From the NCBI RefSeq assembly GCF_900114915.1, contig NZ_FOUS01000024.1:58782-122781 (forward strand): a DNA stretch of 64,000 bases, given 5' to 3'. The notes beneath the pieces were generated by a model, which saw only the letters and a program-made list of their open reading frames with translations, ran no database searches and was not told where the DNA came from. How positions within the stretch are numbered: the first letter of the stretch is position 1; each line of letters begins with the position of its first letter. This document shows, piece by piece, positions 8,332 to 16,760 of the stretch. The position numbers and the translations under genes were made by a program. Source of the DNA: Bradyrhizobium sp. Rc3b (lineage in GTDB: Bacteria > Pseudomonadota > Alphaproteobacteria > Rhizobiales > Xanthobacteraceae).

Positions 8332-9339
8332 CTATCTTGCCACCGCAGCCCGGCGCAGCCGGTCGTTGATCGCTTCGCCCAGGCCTTCCTCGGGGATCGC
8401 CATCACCGCGATCGCCCGCGGGCTCTTCGCGTCGAGGCTGCGAAGATAGCCGAACAGATTGGCGGCGGCTTCATCGAGATCACCGGTGGGCGACAAATTC
8501 ATGACGGCGACGGCCGCATCGACGCCGGGCAGGCGCTCAGAGCCGAACGCCAGTAGCGCTTCTCCGGGCGCAACGTCCTGCGCGCGAAGCCGCACATGGG
8601 CGCGCGGCGCGTAATGCGAGGCCAGCATGCCCGGCGCCAGCGGCTGGCTGTCGTCGCTCTCGGCCTCCACAGTCGGCCGCGCCAGGGGCGCGCCCAGCAC
8701 CGCCTCGATCCGCTCGCGCGACAGCCCGCCGGGCCGCAGCAGCATCGGCGCATCGAAGCAGCCGACGATGGTCGATTCCACGCCGACCGTAACGGGGCCA
8801 CCGTCTACGATCAGGTCGATCCGCCCCGATAAGTCGCTCTCGACATGGGCCGCCAGCGTCGGCGAGACATGGCCGGAGATGTTGGCGGACGGCGCCACCA
8901 CGGCGCCGCCGAAGGCGCGCAGGATCGCTTCCGCCACCGGGTGCGCGGGAATGCGAATCGCGACCGTGTCGAGGCCCGCAGTGGCGAGATCGGCCACCGG
9001 GCAGCCCTCCGTCTTCGGTACCACCAGCGTCAGAGGTCCCGGCCAGAACGCTTCCGCGAGCTTCAGAGCGCGCGCGTCGAACCGGCCGATCCGCCGCGCG
9101 GCCGCAATGTCCGCGACATGGGCGATCAGCGGATTGAAGGCCGGCCGCCCCTTGGCGGCGTAGAGATGGGCGATCGCGGCGGCATTGGCCGCATCCGCCC
9201 CGAGCCCGTAGACGGTCTCGGTCGGAAACGCGACCAGCCCGCCGGCGGCCAGCGTGCGGGCCGCAGCCTCGGCGCCGGCCGCGCCGGCCGGTAAAATCAG
9301 CGTTTCAAGACCCGTTTTCACAGGGACAAAATTCCTCAT
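8332..9339 (-). CDS. Sua5/TsaC L-threonylcarbamoyladenylate synthase
   Basis: 335 residues. The N-terminal YrdC domain has GGLVAFPTETVYGLGADA (about residues 33-50), the KGRPAFNPLIAHVAD loop and SANISGHVSPT. The C-terminal Sua5 domain has APGMLASHYAPRAHV. The two-domain layout marks it as the Sua5 form. It makes threonylcarbamoyl-AMP from Thr, bicarbonate and ATP for the t6A modification of ANN-decoding tRNAs. The open frame runs through the divergent tRNA gene; the ATG at 9337-9339 is the first that excludes it. Confidence 0.9.
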   Translation of the reverse strand: MRNFVPVKTGLETLILPAGAAGAEAAARTLAAGGLVAFPTETVYGLGADAANAAAIAHLYAAKGRPAFNPLIAHVADIAAARRIGRFDARALKLAEAFWPGPLTLVVPKTEGCPVADLATAGLDTVAIRIPAHPVAEAILRAFGGAVVAPSANISGHVSPTLAAHVESDLSGRIDLIVDGGPVTVGVESTIVGCFDAPMLLRPGGLSRERIEAVLGAPLARPTVEAESDDSQPLAPGMLASHYAPRAHVRLRAQDVAPGEALLAFGSERLPGVDAAVAVMNLSPTGDLDEAAANLFGYLRSLDAKSPRAIAVMAIPEEGLGEAINDRLRRAAVAR

Positions 9340-9389
9340 GCCGGCCGCTTGCGGTGCGCCAAACCCGACGCTATAAGCCGCCTTCTTGT

Positions 9390-9466
9390 CGGAGTGTGGC
9401 TCAGCCCGGTAGAGCACTGCGTTCGGGACGCAGGGGTCGCAGGTTCGAATCCTGCCACTCCGACCA
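9390..9466 (+). tRNA. tRNA-Pro (anticodon CGG)
   Basis: A 77-base cloverleaf. The acceptor stem pairs CGGAGTG (9390-9396) with CACTCCG (9456-9462). The anticodon stem CTGCG/CGCAG encloses the loop TTCGGGA, giving anticodon CGG. The T-loop reads GGTTCGAATCC. The discriminator A and CCA (9464-9466) are encoded. Divergent from the Sua5-type gene. Confidence 0.95.
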
Positions 9467-9646
9467 TTCTTCCAAAAGTCGACGTTTTCCAGAGGCTTGG
9501 CGGACCGGCCGCCGGCGCCTCGGGAGCGCCTTTCTGCAACGATTTCGGGATCGGGTCCACGGCCGATTTGGCCGGGCAGGGCCGCTTGTTGCGGCGACAT
9601 GGCTTGTTGGTTGTCGGCGCTGACGCGCCGCAGGTGTGGGTCCCGC

Positions 9647-9973
9647 CTACCGCCGCGCCACCACCACGCCCACCAGGAACGCCACGATCAGCGCCGGCAA
9701 CGGGGCCTCGCGCACCATGCCGCGCACGACGTCGGGCCAGTGCTGCTCGGGGACCAGTCTCGGCGATCGTACGGTAGGCGCGGACTCGATATCCCAGCTT
9801 GATGCGAGTTCGGCGATCTCGCTTTGCGCGAGGCGCACGCCATCACGCACGCGGTAGATCGCGGCCTCCGATCGCTCGCGCGGCGCGAGCGCCGTCAGCG
9901 TCGCGATGGCCGTGCGCAACGTCATCTCGCCAAAACCTTGCAGCCTCACCTGCTCCTCGGGATCGGACGTCAT
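9647..9973 (-). CDS. small membrane-anchored hypothetical protein
   Basis: 108 residues starting MTSDPEEQ. Most is a soluble helical segment (LRTAIATLTALAPRERSE), and the last 17 residues form a hydrophobic helix (ALIVAFLVGVVVARR). This tail-anchored layout recalls DUF883/ElaB-like ribosome-associated or stress proteins, but I cannot confirm membership. The ATG at 9971-9973 is chosen over an upstream one that overlaps the preceding small ORF. Confidence 0.6.
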   Translation of the reverse strand: MTSDPEEQVRLQGFGEMTLRTAIATLTALAPRERSEAAIYRVRDGVRLAQSEIAELASSWDIESAPTVRSPRLVPEQHWPDVVRGMVREAPLPALIVAFLVGVVVARR

Positions 9974-9983
9974 GCAAAATCCC

Positions 9984-10097
9984 TCACAGCGCAAAGTGGC
10001 GCGCGACGGCGAAGGCCGCCGTCGCGCACAGGACCAGCGTGGAAACTGCGCCGGCGATGCCGCGTGCGAGATGGGCCCGTGTAAGATGCCTGGTCAT
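9984..10097 (-). CDS. 37-aa single-helix membrane peptide (candidate)
   Basis: ATG at 10095-10097, TGA at 9984-9986. The product has a basic N-terminus (MTRHLTRAHLARG) and a hydrophobic stretch (IAGAVSTLVLCATAAFAVA). It ends ten bases before the ATG of the tail-anchored protein on the same strand, suggesting one transcript. No ribosome site is compelling. A GGAAC-N16-CATT arrangement lies upstream (10123-10147), too weak to call. Confidence 0.4.
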   Translation of the reverse strand: MTRHLTRAHLARGIAGAVSTLVLCATAAFAVARHFAL

Positions 10098-10173
10098 GAT
10101 CGTGCTCCATGCTCTGCATGGAAATGGCGGCGATGGATCTTGGTTCCTGCGCGCAAGAAGCGAATCGGCGAAC

Positions 10174-10398
10174 TTACTTCCGCAGCAACTCGCTCAATGC
10201 CGCCGTCGCCTCGGCGCAGCGGATGTCGTCGATCTCGCGCGACAGGCTGATCGCGCTCGCTCTCAGTTCTTCGAGTTTCCAGGTCTCCGGATGCTGGTTT
10301 TCGAGCTGAACAAGACGCTTGTTCAGATCGTCCAGTCTCGATTGGAGCTGCCCGATGCTGGCGTCTCCATTCACCTTCCAAACGCGCTGTGCACGCAT
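10174..10398 (-). CDS. coiled-coil hypothetical protein, 74 aa
   Basis: A small protein with heptad-like helices (ASIGQLQSRLDDLNKRLVQLENQ and LEELRASAISLSREIDDI). No signal peptide or membrane segment. Similar in style to the short coiled-coil proteins encoded at 34202-34702. Function unknown. Confidence 0.5.
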   Translation of the reverse strand: MRAQRVWKVNGDASIGQLQSRLDDLNKRLVQLENQHPETWKLEELRASAISLSREIDDIRCAEATAALSELLRK

Positions 10399-10544
10399 CG
10401 TCGTTCCCTTAGCTGTCTCACGGCCTTGTGAGAGCGGTTCGTGGCCGGAATGGGAGTTTGTCTTGTCCGGCTTCAGATCGTGGGGAACCGTTGCAAATTC
10501 GCAACGATTTTCGGGGGGTGATGCGCGGCCGCCGACCGCTGCAC

Positions 10545-10800
10545 AATGATACCCACAGGCATGGAATTTGATTGTGCCTCACGTCGGCGGCAGTTGCATC
10601 ATCGGGCCCTCGGGGGAGATCACCCGCGAGATGCGCGACCACGGGCGACGAGATCGCGCTGGCGCGCTGCGATCCCGATCTCTGCAACTCGTACAAGCGC
10701 ACCACCTTCAATTTCGACGTTCACCGCCAGCCGCAGGCTTATGGGATGATCGTGGAACGGAAGGATGTGACTATGACGGCGCATGGGACGCCGGTGTTGC
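10545..10800 (+). pseudogene. remnant of nitrilase-superfamily N-carbamoyl-D-amino-acid hydrolase
   Basis: Two frames together read like the C-terminal part of an N-carbamoylase. One frame gives IVPHVGGSCIIGPSGEI (from about 10568), which carries the family's GxSCIIxPSGE motif. The next frame gives ATTGDEIALARCDPDLCNSY then KRTTFNFDVHRQPQAYG (from about 10640). The switch falls near 10615-10645. There is no N-terminal part with the catalytic Glu, Lys or Cys, so this is a decayed fragment. The flanks 10399-10544 hold no recognisable gene. Confidence 0.65.
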
Positions 10801-10878
10801 CGAAGGGGGATATCCGTAGCCCGGATGGAGCGAAAAGCGTAATCCGGGGCCGCTCGCCCGGTATTGCGCACTCCATCA

Positions 10879-11004
10879 CCGTCACCCTGAGGTGCTCGCC
10901 TCTTTGGCGAGCCTCGAAGGGCGACGGCCCGACTGTGGCCGTCTATCCTTCGAGGCTCCCCATGGGACGCCTTGCGTCCCATGTCTCGCACCTCAGGATG
11001 ACGG
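10879..11004. repeat. dispersed palindromic element, type A
   Basis: Arms CCGTCACCCTGAGGTGC and GCACCTCAGGATGACGG at the ends, inner arms GCCTCGAAGGGCGACGGCC and CCTTCGAGGC. It lies in a stretch without intact genes between the hydrolase remnant and the larger structured element. Confidence 0.8.
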
Positions 11005-11029
11005 AATGAGCGTCGGTGTGTCGCCCGCT

Positions 11030-11690
11030 GTCAATCCGCTTCGCCGAAAATATTCCACTTTACCGAAATTCGGTTTCGGCGTATGTGTCGTCCATCCCGG
11101 CTCACCCAAGAGGGGCGACTATGTGGTCGTCACTGTCGCGAGCCGGGGTTGCGGTGGACGCGGCAGCGTCGGCACGAGAGGTGCGGGCAGGGCGGATAGT
11201 CCCTGTGAGCCCGAGGCTTCGTGCGGACGAGCGGCGCTGCCAGGCTTCGTCTCGTCTGTAAGTTTTCGGCTCCGTCGACAGGGCTGGAAAAACTGCGGCG
11301 AAATGGCGGGCCGTGCGTACGGCAAAACCGTGTGGTCCTGGCCGTCGTTGCTACGGTCAAGTCCTTGCGAAGGTGCGAGCGAGCCCAACCGGGCAGACTG
11401 CATCATCCAATTCGCGGGGCGAGGGAGGCCAGAAGGAATGGTCGGCTCCCGGGAGATCACGGCATAAGCCGTCCAGCCATCGCGCAGGGAAGGCCGAGTG
11501 ATCGGCACCACCTGTATGCTGCTGTGCGGTCTCCTTTGCGCGTGCGCTCTTCGCGCAGCAGACCGCGGGTGCGAGCCGGCACCCGGCCTTCCCTGCGCCC
11601 TCTTGGATGAGAGGGGAGCGAGACGAAGCAAAGCTCGGGCGAATGAAGCCGCGAGATCGGGAAGGCGTGTCTGCGACTTGAGTGCATGCC
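11030..11690. repeat. larger structured intergenic element (probably non-coding)
   Basis: About 650 bases without a believable gene, although several frames stay open on both strands. A strong inverted repeat pairs GCGCAGGGAAGGCCG (11483-11497) with CGGCCTTCCCTGCGC (11584-11598). The sequence resembles a family I recall as repeated, and often mis-called as hypothetical proteins, in Bradyrhizobium and Rhodopseudomonas; this is memory, not a search. It could be an RNA gene or a dispersed element. Confidence 0.45.
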
Positions 11691-11703
11691 ACAAACCAGA
11701 TCT

Positions 11704-11794
11704 CGTAGGGTGGGCAAAGCGCAGCGTGCCCACGCCTTGTCGCTCATGGAGGGAGATCGTGGGCACGGCGCTATGCGCCTTTGCCCACCCTACG
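11704..11794. repeat. dispersed palindromic element, type C
   Basis: Second copy of the CGTAGGGTGGGCAAAGCG ... CGCCTTTGCCCACCCTACG element also found at 3241-3336 and 60128-60218. No gene abuts this copy. Confidence 0.8.
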
Positions 11795-11864
11795 GCACCG
11801 CCGCTGGGATGTGCACTAGAGTATCGCAATGACGATGCTGAAGCAGCGAGATCTCACTCCATGA

Positions 11865-12013
11865 CCGTCACCCTGAGGTGCGCGCTCGGCGGCGCAACCG
11901 CGCCGCGGAGCAAGCCTCGAAGGGCGACGGCCCGGCTGCCAGCTCGGCCGTGCATCCTTCGAGGCTCCCGATGGAGCGCTTCGCGCCCCATCACTCGCGC
12001 GTCAGGATGACGG
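11865..12013. repeat. dispersed palindromic element, type A
   Basis: Ends CCGTCACCCTGAGGTGCGC and GCGCGTCAGGATGACGG, with an inner GCCTCGAAGGGCGACGGCC / CCTTCGAGGC pair. It ends 18 bases before the TetR operator. Confidence 0.8.
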
Positions 12014-12031
12014 CATCACAACCAATTGTCT

Positions 12032-12059
12032 TTATTAGGAAACAATCATTCCCTAATAA
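12032..12059. promoter_or_regulatory. TetR-type operator upstream of the regulator gene
   Basis: Palindrome TTATTAGGAAAC / CATTCCCTAATAA (inner bases AAT). It lies immediately before the TetR gene. The core AGGAAACAATCATTCCCT matches the site at 12699-12720 (AGGGAACGATCGTTCCCG), so both are probably bound by the same repressor, giving autoregulation. Confidence 0.65.
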
Positions 12060-12065
12060 CCCGCA

Positions 12066-12686
12066 ATGCAAAAAGCCGCCCGCCGATCCCCGTCTGCCGC
12101 CCGTCCGCCCGGTCGTCCCCGGGAATTCGACATGGATACGGCGCTGGATCGCGCCGTGCGGGTGTTTCGCGAGCGTGGCTATCATGCGACCTCCATCGGC
12201 GACCTCACCGCGGCGATGCGGCTGGCGACGGGGAGTATCTACAAGGCGTTTCGCGACAAGCATGCGGTGTTCCTGGCTGCCTTCGAGCGTTATACGGCGC
12301 GGCGCCAGGAGCAGACCCGCAGTGCCGCCGCGCGCGGCACAAACGGACGCGATCGGGTCCGCAATTTGCTGCTGTCCTATGTCGCGCAGTCCCAGGGCAC
12401 CGAGGGACGGCGCGGCTGCCTCGTGGTCGGCAGCGCGGTCGAGTTGTCGGCAGTCGATTCCGTCGTCGCCGCCCGCGTCGGCGCGCAGCTCAAGACCAAC
12501 GAAGACTTCATCGCCGGCCTCATTCGCGAAGGGCAGGCCGACGGCTCGATTCCCGGTCATGTTGCGGCTGACGACACCGCGCGGCTGATGATCTGCATCA
12601 CGCAGGGCCTGCGAGTCGTCGGCAAGGCGCGCCTGCCGCTCGACGGGACCCGCCTCGTCGGCGTCGCGATGAAACTGCTCGCCTGA
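12066..12686 (+). CDS. TetR/AcrR-family repressor
   Basis: 206 residues. The N-terminal HTH spans about residues 23-67 (ALDRAVRVFRERGYHATSIG, then ATGSIYKAFRDKHAVF), with the usual TetR third helix. The C-terminal ligand domain is helical and includes GRRGCLVVGSAVE. It is followed 51 bases later by an MFS efflux gene in the same direction, and similar palindromes precede both genes. Local repressor of the pump is the natural inference; the inducer is unknown. Confidence 0.9.
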   Translation: MQKAARRSPSAARPPGRPREFDMDTALDRAVRVFRERGYHATSIGDLTAAMRLATGSIYKAFRDKHAVFLAAFERYTARRQEQTRSAAARGTNGRDRVRNLLLSYVAQSQGTEGRRGCLVVGSAVELSAVDSVVAARVGAQLKTNEDFIAGLIREGQADGSIPGHVAADDTARLMICITQGLRVVGKARLPLDGTRLVGVAMKLLA

Positions 12687-12698
12687 ACTTTTGACTTG

Positions 12699-12720
12699 TT
12701 AGGGAACGATCGTTCCCGAT
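12699..12720. promoter_or_regulatory. TetR-type operator upstream of the MFS gene
   Basis: Perfect 16-base palindrome GGGAACGATCGTTCCC (12702-12717) preceded by TTA, between the TetR stop and the MFS start. The similarity to 12032-12059 supports a shared repressor, which would give the pump its own regulated promoter. Confidence 0.65.
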
Positions 12721-12737
12721 TCCGGAGACCGTACGTC

Positions 12738-13931
12738 ATGACGATGAATGCCACGATCGAGACCGCGCCCGGGCCGGATGCGGTGTCGCAGCGCCTGACC
12801 TTCGTGCTTGCCGCGGCCTGTGGCATGATCGCGGCCAACATCTACTACGCGCAGCCCCTGATCGCCCCGATCAGCGCCGCGCTCGGCCTGTCGCACGCAG
12901 CGGCCGGGCTGATCGTCACCATGACGCAGATCGGCTACGGCACCGGGCTGCTGCTGATCGTGCCGCTCGGCGATCTCGTCGAGAACCGTATCCTGATCTG
13001 CTCCGTCATCACGCTCGGCGCCGCGGCCCTGCTCGCCGCCGCGTTCGCCACCCATGCGCTGCCGTTCCTGATCGCCGCGCTGTTCATCGGCCTCGGCTCG
13101 GTCGCGGTGCAGATCATCATTCCCTATGCCGCGCATCTGGCGCCGGAAGCCATCCGCGGCCGCGTCGTCGGCAACGTCTCGACCGGCCTGATGCTCGGCA
13201 TCATGCTGGCGCGTCCGGTTTCGAGCTTCGTCACCGCGGCGCTGTCGTGGCACGCCGTGTTCTTCGCTTCCGCCGCGTTGATGATCGTGCTGACGGCCGT
13301 GCTCTGGATGTCGCTGCCGAACCGCAAGCCGGTGACGCGGATGCACTATGGCGAACTGTTGCTGTCGATGCCGCATCTGGTGCGAGCAACGCCGCTGCTG
13401 CGGCGCCGGGCGCTCTACCAGGCGAGCCTGTTCGGCTGCTTCACTTTGTTCTGGACGGTGGCGCCGCTCCAGCTTGCGGACGCGTTCGGCTTCACCCAGC
13501 GCGGCATCGCGTTGTTCGCGCTGGCCGGCGTGGCCGGCGTGTTCGCGGCGCCCATCGCCGGACGGCTCGCCGATCGCGGCCACAGCCGCATCGCGACGCT
13601 GGTCGCGATGTTGCTCGCGGCCGGGGGCTTCCTCGTGACCTATCTCGGCGCGCCCGGCTCGATGCTGAACCTGGTCTGCCTGGTTGCGGCGGCGATTGCC
13701 ATCGACGTCGGTGTCCAGGGCAACGTCGTGCTCGGCTTCCGCGCTATCTTCGCGCTCGGGCACGAGCACCGCAGCCGCCTCAACGGGCTCTACATGGCGA
13801 CGTTCTTCACGGCCGGTGCAGCCGGCTCAGCGGTCGGCGCCTGGGCTTTCGCGCAAGGCGGCTGGACGCTCGCATCGGCCATCGGCCTCGCTCTGCCCGT
13901 CATCGGCTTGCTCTATGCGGCGACCGAATAG
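12738..13931 (+). CDS. MFS drug/arabinose-type efflux transporter
   Basis: 397 residues, 12 predicted membrane helices, inner membrane. The first loop motif after helix 2 reads VPLGDLVENR, a variant of the MFS GxLaDrxGrr signature, and NIYYAQPLIAPISAALGLS is typical of the YceL/AraJ-like subgroup. The in-frame TTG at 12696 lies in the operator, so ATG 12738 is chosen. Substrate unknown; drug or metabolite export is likely from the TetR partnership. Confidence 0.85.
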   Translation: MTMNATIETAPGPDAVSQRLTFVLAAACGMIAANIYYAQPLIAPISAALGLSHAAAGLIVTMTQIGYGTGLLLIVPLGDLVENRILICSVITLGAAALLAAAFATHALPFLIAALFIGLGSVAVQIIIPYAAHLAPEAIRGRVVGNVSTGLMLGIMLARPVSSFVTAALSWHAVFFASAALMIVLTAVLWMSLPNRKPVTRMHYGELLLSMPHLVRATPLLRRRALYQASLFGCFTLFWTVAPLQLADAFGFTQRGIALFALAGVAGVFAAPIAGRLADRGHSRIATLVAMLLAAGGFLVTYLGAPGSMLNLVCLVAAAIAIDVGVQGNVVLGFRAIFALGHEHRSRLNGLYMATFFTAGAAGSAVGAWAFAQGGWTLASAIGLALPVIGLLYAATE

Positions 13932-14080
13932 CCGCCGGCCGCAGCAATTGTGCGATGCGGGCGTTTACCAAGGCTCGCACACGAAGCCGCGGGCGGCGCA
14001 ATTTCCGTCTCGCGATTTCGGTGCCGCTGTAGTACTTTGGTCTCAAGCGGGCCAGGTTAATGGGCGGCAGGGGGAGGCTG

Positions 14081-14500
14081 ATGAGGCGTGCGGGGCTGTT
14101 TGGCGTACCGCGGGTACGGCCATGGTCGTGGCAGGCGTTTCTGCTCGGATGCGTCGTTGTCGCCATGTCGGCTGCATTTCAGGGCATTTGCGTCGCGCTC
14201 GGCGCAAAGCTCTATTTTGCAGCATTCCTGCCCGGCCTGTTCATGCTCGGCATCGTTGCGGGCACGCCGGCGGCGGGATTTGCCGCGCTGTTCACCATTC
14301 CCCTGGTGTGGTGGGCGTTCATTCCGCCCTTCTTCGAGTTCAACGCGCTGAGCAGCGCAAATACCGATTCCATCAACCTGTTCTGCCTGCTCGCGGTGCT
14401 GCTGATTGGCCTCGCCGATCTCTGCCGCGAGACCATGAGGATCGTCAGCCAGGGCGGGCTGAAGTCCCCGGGCGAGAGCGCGGCAACGAATCCGCAATAA
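14081..14500 (+). CDS. DUF4118-like membrane protein
   Basis: 139 residues with about four hydrophobic helices (FLLGCVVVAMSAAFQGICVA, FLPGLFMLGIVAGTPAAGFA, FTIPLVWWAFIPPF, NLFCLLAVLLIGLADL). This matches the KdpD/DUF4118 sensor membrane domain found before histidine kinases, but no kinase follows, so it is a free-standing version. ATG 14081 follows a strong ribosome site (AGGGGGAGG). Confidence 0.65.
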   Translation: MRRAGLFGVPRVRPWSWQAFLLGCVVVAMSAAFQGICVALGAKLYFAAFLPGLFMLGIVAGTPAAGFAALFTIPLVWWAFIPPFFEFNALSSANTDSINLFCLLAVLLIGLADLCRETMRIVSQGGLKSPGESAATNPQ

Positions 14501-14638
14501 TTCGCCTTTGCACGACGGTGCGCGTTGCCTGCGCGCAACAGTCCGGCAACCATCCGCAAGCTTGCCGCGCGCCGCTAACTTTTCGAAAAAGATTTGGCCG
14601 CAGGTTCTCCCCCGGGAATGACGAGGGAGTTTTCGGAC

Positions 14639-14836
14639 ATGAACGGTCAAGCCATCTTGGAGAATGTGCGCCGCTATCGCGGCATCGCATCGCTTTATCG
14701 CCAGACCGCTGCGTTCCGCCCGGGCCAGAGCTGGTCGCTGCTGGAGCAGGCGAGCGATTGGGAAGCGCGGGCGTTGTCGGAGCTGGAAGCCTATTTCGCG
14801 TTGCGCGCGGACTACGCCGCTCCGCTCGCAGCCTGA
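14639..14836 (+). CDS. small helical protein, ENVRRYR family copy 1
   Basis: 65 residues, wholly helical, starting MNGQAILENVRRYRGIASLYRQ. It is a clear paralogue of the protein at 30118-30330: both share ENVRRYR, xIASL or LASL, RQxAA, RPxQ, W, LL, QA and a C-terminal EAYF or KAHF. No signal peptide or membrane segment. Function unknown. Confidence 0.7.
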   Translation: MNGQAILENVRRYRGIASLYRQTAAFRPGQSWSLLEQASDWEARALSELEAYFALRADYAAPLAA

Positions 14837-14850
14837 TTGTTAACCATCGC

Positions 14851-16083
14851 TCACGATATGATCGTCAGATCGGGTGCGGGCACCACGAATTGTCCGCCCC
14901 AGGCGCGAACCTCCGCCAGCTGGCCGATGATCTCGTCCTTCAGATTCCAGGGCAGGATGAAGACGTAATAAGGCCTGGCCGCGATCAGGGCGGCAGGATC
15001 GCGGATCGGCAGATGCGTTCCCGGCAGCAGCAGGCCCTGCTTGTGCGGATTGCGGTCCACGGTGAACGGAATCAGCTCGCGCGTGACGCCGCAATAATTG
15101 AGCAGCGTGTTGCCCTTCGCGGGCGCGCCGTAAGCCAGCACCGTCTTGCCCGCGCGCCCCGCCGCGACGAGGAAGTCGCGGATCGTCTCGCGCTTGGCCG
15201 CCACCTTCGCCTGAAAATCACGATAGATCGCGGGCTGGTCGAGCCCCGCCATGGTCTCGCGCCGGCGCAAATTCTCGAGTGCAGGCGAGGCTCTCGGAGG
15301 CGCAGTCTCGCTGCAGACGTGCAGACGGAGCGAGCCGCCATGCGTCGGCAATTCATCCACGTCGAAAACGCGCAAGGCGTGTGCGCGAAACACCCTCTCG
15401 AGGGTCGCGAGCGAGAAGTACGACAGATGCTCGTGATAGATCGTGTCGAACTGGATGGCTTCGATCAGATGCAACAGATGCGGAAGCTCCAGCGTCGCGC
15501 GCCCGGTCTCGGGCAGGAGAATGCGCAGGCCCGCGACGAAATCGTTGATGTCGGGGACGTGCGGCAGCACGTTGTTGGCGACGATCAGCTCGGGCCCGTG
15601 GCCTTCGGCGCGCAGCGCGGTCGCGACATCGCGGCCGAAATAGCAGGTCCGGGTCGGGATGCCCTTGGCGATCGCAGTGGCCGCCGGACCGCTGGCCGGC
15701 TCGATCCCGAGCGCGCGGATGCCGGCGCGCTGGAAATATTGCAGCAGATATCCGTCATTGCTGGCGATCTCGATCACCTCGGACGCTGCGCCGAGCTTCG
15801 CGCGGATGATCATCTCGGCGGCGTAACTCTCCGCGTGTCGCAGCCAGCTCTCGGAATAGGACGAGTAGTAGAGATACTGCGCGAAGATGTTGGCCGCCGG
15901 CTCGAATTGCGGAAGCTGCACCAGCCCGCAGGCACCGCACGCACGGGCATGCAGCGGATAGGTCGGCTCAGTCGCATCCGCCCGCTCCGGCGGCAGATAG
16001 GAATTCGCCAGAGGCGACAGGCCGAGATCGACGAAGGTCTCGTCGAGCTCCTGCGCGCAAAAGCGGCATCGGTGCCTGTCCAT
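14851..16083 (-). CDS. deoxysugar C-methyltransferase (zinc-binding N-terminus)
   Basis: 410 residues with three parts: an N-terminal zinc-binding domain (CRFC at residues 5-8 and CGAC at about 48-51), a SAM-binding domain (VIEIASNDGYLLQYF near residue 92, then IVANNVLPHVPDINDF), and a C-terminal Methyltransf_14-like domain (VLAYGAPAKGNTLLNYCG). This layout is that of sugar 3-C- or 5-C-methyltransferases acting on NDP-4-keto-deoxysugars. It is divergent from the epimerase and reductase genes that would supply and finish such a sugar. ATG 16081-16083 is chosen because the zinc domain starts there. Confidence 0.85.
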   Translation of the reverse strand: MDRHRCRFCAQELDETFVDLGLSPLANSYLPPERADATEPTYPLHARACGACGLVQLPQFEPAANIFAQYLYYSSYSESWLRHAESYAAEMIIRAKLGAASEVIEIASNDGYLLQYFQRAGIRALGIEPASGPAATAIAKGIPTRTCYFGRDVATALRAEGHGPELIVANNVLPHVPDINDFVAGLRILLPETGRATLELPHLLHLIEAIQFDTIYHEHLSYFSLATLERVFRAHALRVFDVDELPTHGGSLRLHVCSETAPPRASPALENLRRRETMAGLDQPAIYRDFQAKVAAKRETIRDFLVAAGRAGKTVLAYGAPAKGNTLLNYCGVTRELIPFTVDRNPHKQGLLLPGTHLPIRDPAALIAARPYYVFILPWNLKDEIIGQLAEVRAWGGQFVVPAPDLTIIS

Positions 16084-16235
16084 GAACGGATCGTCCCGTT
16101 GTGCCGTCGTGCCGCGCCTGTTAGTGAATTCTCTCAAGCCACGGAAATTCCGACAAGGTTGCGCATGATGCAACCGAAAAGGCGTTTCGGTGAACCGACG
16201 TTCGCAACGGCGGTGTCGCGGCGCGGAGGCCCGGG

Positions 16236-16760
16236 ATGAAGTTCACTGCATTGGCTCTCCCAGGCGTGGTTGAAATTGGGATCGAGCCGGAGACCGACGC
16301 GCGCGGATTCTTCGCCCGGCTGTTCGACGCTGAGGCCTTCGCGGCGCAGGGCCTGCCGACGCATTTCGCGCAACACAGCCTCTCGCATAACGAGCGCGCC
16401 GGCACATTGCGGGGCCTGCACTACCAGGCGGGCCGGCCGGAGGCCAAGCTGGTGCGGTGCGTGGCCGGCCGCGCCTTCGACGTGATCGTCGATCTGCGCC
16501 GGTCGCTGCCGACCTACGGACAATGGTGCTCGGTCGAGCTCGCCGCCGACCGTGGCAATGCCGTGTTCATTCCCGCTGGATGCGCGCACGGCTTCCAGAC
16601 GCTCGTCGATGGGACCGAGCTGATGTATTGCATCGATGTGCCCTATGACGCGCAAGGCGCGGCGGGCATTCGCTGGGACGATCCATCGCTGGCGATCGAT
16701 TGGCCGCTTGCCGATCCGATCCTGTCCGCGCGCGACCGCGCGCTGCCGTGTCTCCCATGA
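16236..16760 (+). CDS. dTDP-4-dehydrorhamnose 3,5-epimerase family protein (RmlC-like)
   Basis: 174-residue cupin-fold epimerase. Family marks are GVVEIGIEPETDARGFFARLFD, QHSLSHNERAGTLRGLHYQ with the catalytic His, RCVAGRAFDVIVDLRRSLPTYG, and IPAGCAHGFQTL. RmlC makes dTDP-L-rhamnose precursors, but partnered with a C-methyltransferase it may epimerise another NDP-4-ketosugar. The TGA overlaps the ATG of the next gene (ATGA). Confidence 0.85.
   Translation: MKFTALALPGVVEIGIEPETDARGFFARLFDAEAFAAQGLPTHFAQHSLSHNERAGTLRGLHYQAGRPEAKLVRCVAGRAFDVIVDLRRSLPTYGQWCSVELAADRGNAVFIPAGCAHGFQTLVDGTELMYCIDVPYDAQGAAGIRWDDPSLAIDWPLADPILSARDRALPCLP

Noticed and set aside
9390..9466. tRNA-Pro as an integration site of a genomic island
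   Set aside because: No integrase gene and no direct repeat of the tRNA 3' end was seen in the window.
10123..10147. EcfG site before the 37-aa candidate
   Set aside because: CATT at the -10 position is too far from consensus to call.
11119..11829. A 236-codon minus-strand frame and several overlapping ones
   Set aside because: They lie in the folded intergenic element and the type C repeat; composition is Arg/Ser/Pro-rich without a domain.
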